Below, piece by piece: positions 51,965-52,906 of a stretch of DNA of 52,906 nucleotides. Source of the DNA: Acidimicrobiia bacterium (lineage in GTDB: Bacteria; Actinomycetota; Acidimicrobiia; IMCC26256; DASPTH01). The stretch covers positions 1 through 52,906 of the forward strand of contig JBBDHW010000042.1 of NCBI GenBank assembly GCA_040880805.1, given 5' to 3'. The translations under genes and the position numbers were made by a program. The notes under the pieces were generated by a model. The model saw nothing but the letters and a program-made list of their open reading frames with translations. It made no database searches and was not told the origin of the DNA. Numbering within the stretch: position 1 is the first letter of the stretch; each line of letters begins with the position of its first letter.

Positions 51965-52906
51965 GTGGGCGATCGGCGCAGGTTGCGAGAGATCGTCGCG
52001 ACGACCCTGCTCGTGCTCGGGGGTATCGGGCTCGTCGTCGCGAGCACGGGCTGGTGGCTCGAGCGGAGCTTCCTCGACACGTCGAGGTTCACCGGAACCG
52101 CGAACAAGCTGCTCGACCAGGACGAGGTGCAAGCGGAACTGGCGAGCGTGCTCGTGCGGCAGCTCTCGGATCAGGCCGGCACCGATCTCCAGATCGCGCA
52201 GCCGTTCCTCGCGAGCATCGTCGGCCAGGTGGTGGAGAGCGACGCGTTCCGCGCGGTGTTCGACGAGGCGCTCTCGAACGCGCACCGTGTGCTCGTGGAC
52301 CGTGGGACCGAGACCATCATCCTGAACCTCACGGCGGCGTACGACCAGATCAAGGGTCCGCTCGCGCAGGTCGCGCCCAACCTCGCCGACGAGCTTCCGA
52401 GCCGCAAGCAACTCGAAGTCGTGCTGCTCCACCGGTCGGAGCTCACGACGGTATGGGACACGATCGACGAGGTGAAGCACGCCGTGCTGCTCGTGACCGT
52501 CGCGTCCGTGTTGCTCCTCGCGGCCGGCGTTGCCATCGCGGTCGAACGGTGGCGCGCGCTCGCGCGGGGCGCGTGGATCGTCGCGGCGTCGGGCGCGGTG
52601 CTGGTCCTGGCGCTGCTCGTCGCACGGGCCGTGATCCGCTCACGAATCTCCGACGGGCGGCTCGCCGACGCGGTGGTGGCGTCCTACCGGGTGATCACCA
52701 CACCGCTGGTGGTGCAGTCGGTGATCGTGGTCGTGCTCGCCGTCGTCGTCGGGTTCGCCGCGCGCTTTACCGCGAGTGCAGGCCTCCCCGCATGGCGCCC
52801 TGCCGCTCAAGGTGCGTGGGAGCGCGTCGTGGGTGCAGTGCCCACCGAGGGATCGCCGTCCGCCGTCGCCCGCCTGCGACTCCCGGCTCCGCGCGTGGAG
52901 TCGCGA
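51965..52906 (+). CDS. Membrane protein of unknown function (cut by window end)
   Basis: The frame opens at GTG 51965, with AAGGAG seven bases upstream, and stays open to the last base (314 codons). It reads MGDRRRLREIVATTLLVLGG, a first membrane span, then about 130 extracellular residues (SFLDTSRFTGTANKLLDQDE and LASVLVRQLSDQAG), followed by three further spans (VLLVTVASVLLLAAGVA, GAVLVLALLVA, SVIVVVLAVVVGFAA). This layout resembles actinobacterial integral membrane proteins of unknown function. It starts 18 bases after the solute-binding protein stop, so it may be co-transcribed. Confidence 0.7.
   Translation, partial: MGDRRRLREIVATTLLVLGGIGLVVASTGWWLERSFLDTSRFTGTANKLLDQDEVQAELASVLVRQLSDQAGTDLQIAQPFLASIVGQVVESDAFRAVFDEALSNAHRVLVDRGTETIILNLTAAYDQIKGPLAQVAPNLADELPSRKQLEVVLLHRSELTTVWDTIDEVKHAVLLVTVASVLLLAAGVAIAVERWRALARGAWIVAASGAVLVLALLVARAVIRSRISDGRLADAVVASYRVITTPLVVQSVIVVVLAVVVGFAARFTASAGLPAWRPAAQGAWERVVGAVPTEGSPSAVARLRLPAPRVESR

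Noticed and set aside
1-52906. tRNA/rRNA genes, CRISPR arrays, insertion sequences, phage or plasmid genes, attachment sites
   Set aside because: No tRNA-like cloverleaf, rRNA segment, regularly spaced repeat, transposase, integrase or replication gene could be recognised by reading.

Overview
The window is 52.9 kb of dense, GC-rich bacterial chromosome. It holds 45 protein-coding genes (two cut by the window ends), one short gene remnant, no RNA genes, no insertion sequences and no CRISPR array. No gap between genes exceeds about 205 bases. Codon bias, GTG/TTG starts, many 4-base start/stop overlaps, F420/FMN split-barrel and luciferase-like proteins, and the large number of acyl-CoA and SDR genes point to an actinobacterium. 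An Acidimicrobiia-like lineage is my best guess, from gene content only.

Left part (1-24 kb). A cut F420-type oxidoreductase runs into a tandem NTF2-like protein, followed by a secreted zinc peptidase with a dead second copy. A minus-strand operon reads deacylase (7652), acyl-CoA synthetase, crotonase, a DUF1905/YdeI-like remnant, and a methyltransferase broken by one in-frame TAA. Next come an aldehyde dehydrogenase, two family III CoA-transferases, a secreted metallophosphoesterase with a Calx-beta domain, a polysaccharide-deacetylase-like protein, two flavin/F420 split-barrel proteins, an acyl-CoA dehydrogenase and two SDRs. A minus-strand operon at 22977-18817 reads amidohydrolase, SDR, amidohydrolase, TetR. 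A third amidohydrolase of the same kind is divergent from it at 23081.

Middle part (24-35.6 kb). A family 2 glycosyltransferase precedes a two-gene nucleotidyltransferase module whose first start codon lies inside an 11-bp-arm palindrome. These are followed by an unknown protein, two VOC proteins with an acyl-CoA dehydrogenase, a TetR divergent from an amidohydrolase/serine-hydrolase operon, an SDR with a crotonase, and a nitronate monooxygenase-like protein.

Right part (35.6-52.9 kb). A tightly overlapped minus-strand operon (43884-35634) encodes a small lipoprotein, a single 1,318-residue polypeptide carrying all four LivH-LivM-LivF-LivG modules, and a fused ABC exporter with one consensus and one degenerate ATP site. 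Beyond it are a Rid protein, a triple SnoaL-like protein, an aminotransferase, an unusual SDR, an alpha/beta-hydrolase-domain protein, a third acyl-CoA dehydrogenase, a branched-chain-type solute-binding protein (the likely partner of the fused importer) and a cut membrane protein.

Taken together the region looks like a catabolic neighbourhood. Uptake by a Liv-type importer would be followed by hydrolysis (amidohydrolases, deacylase, esterase-like and alpha/beta-hydrolase proteins), CoA activation, beta-oxidation-type dehydrogenation and hydration, and alcohol/aldehyde oxidation, with several TetR regulators. The substrate cannot be read from sequence. The most unusual items are the four-in-one Liv fusion and its operon, the palindrome-controlled nucleotidyltransferase module, the decaying methyltransferase with its DUF1905 remnant, and the recurring intragenic duplications.
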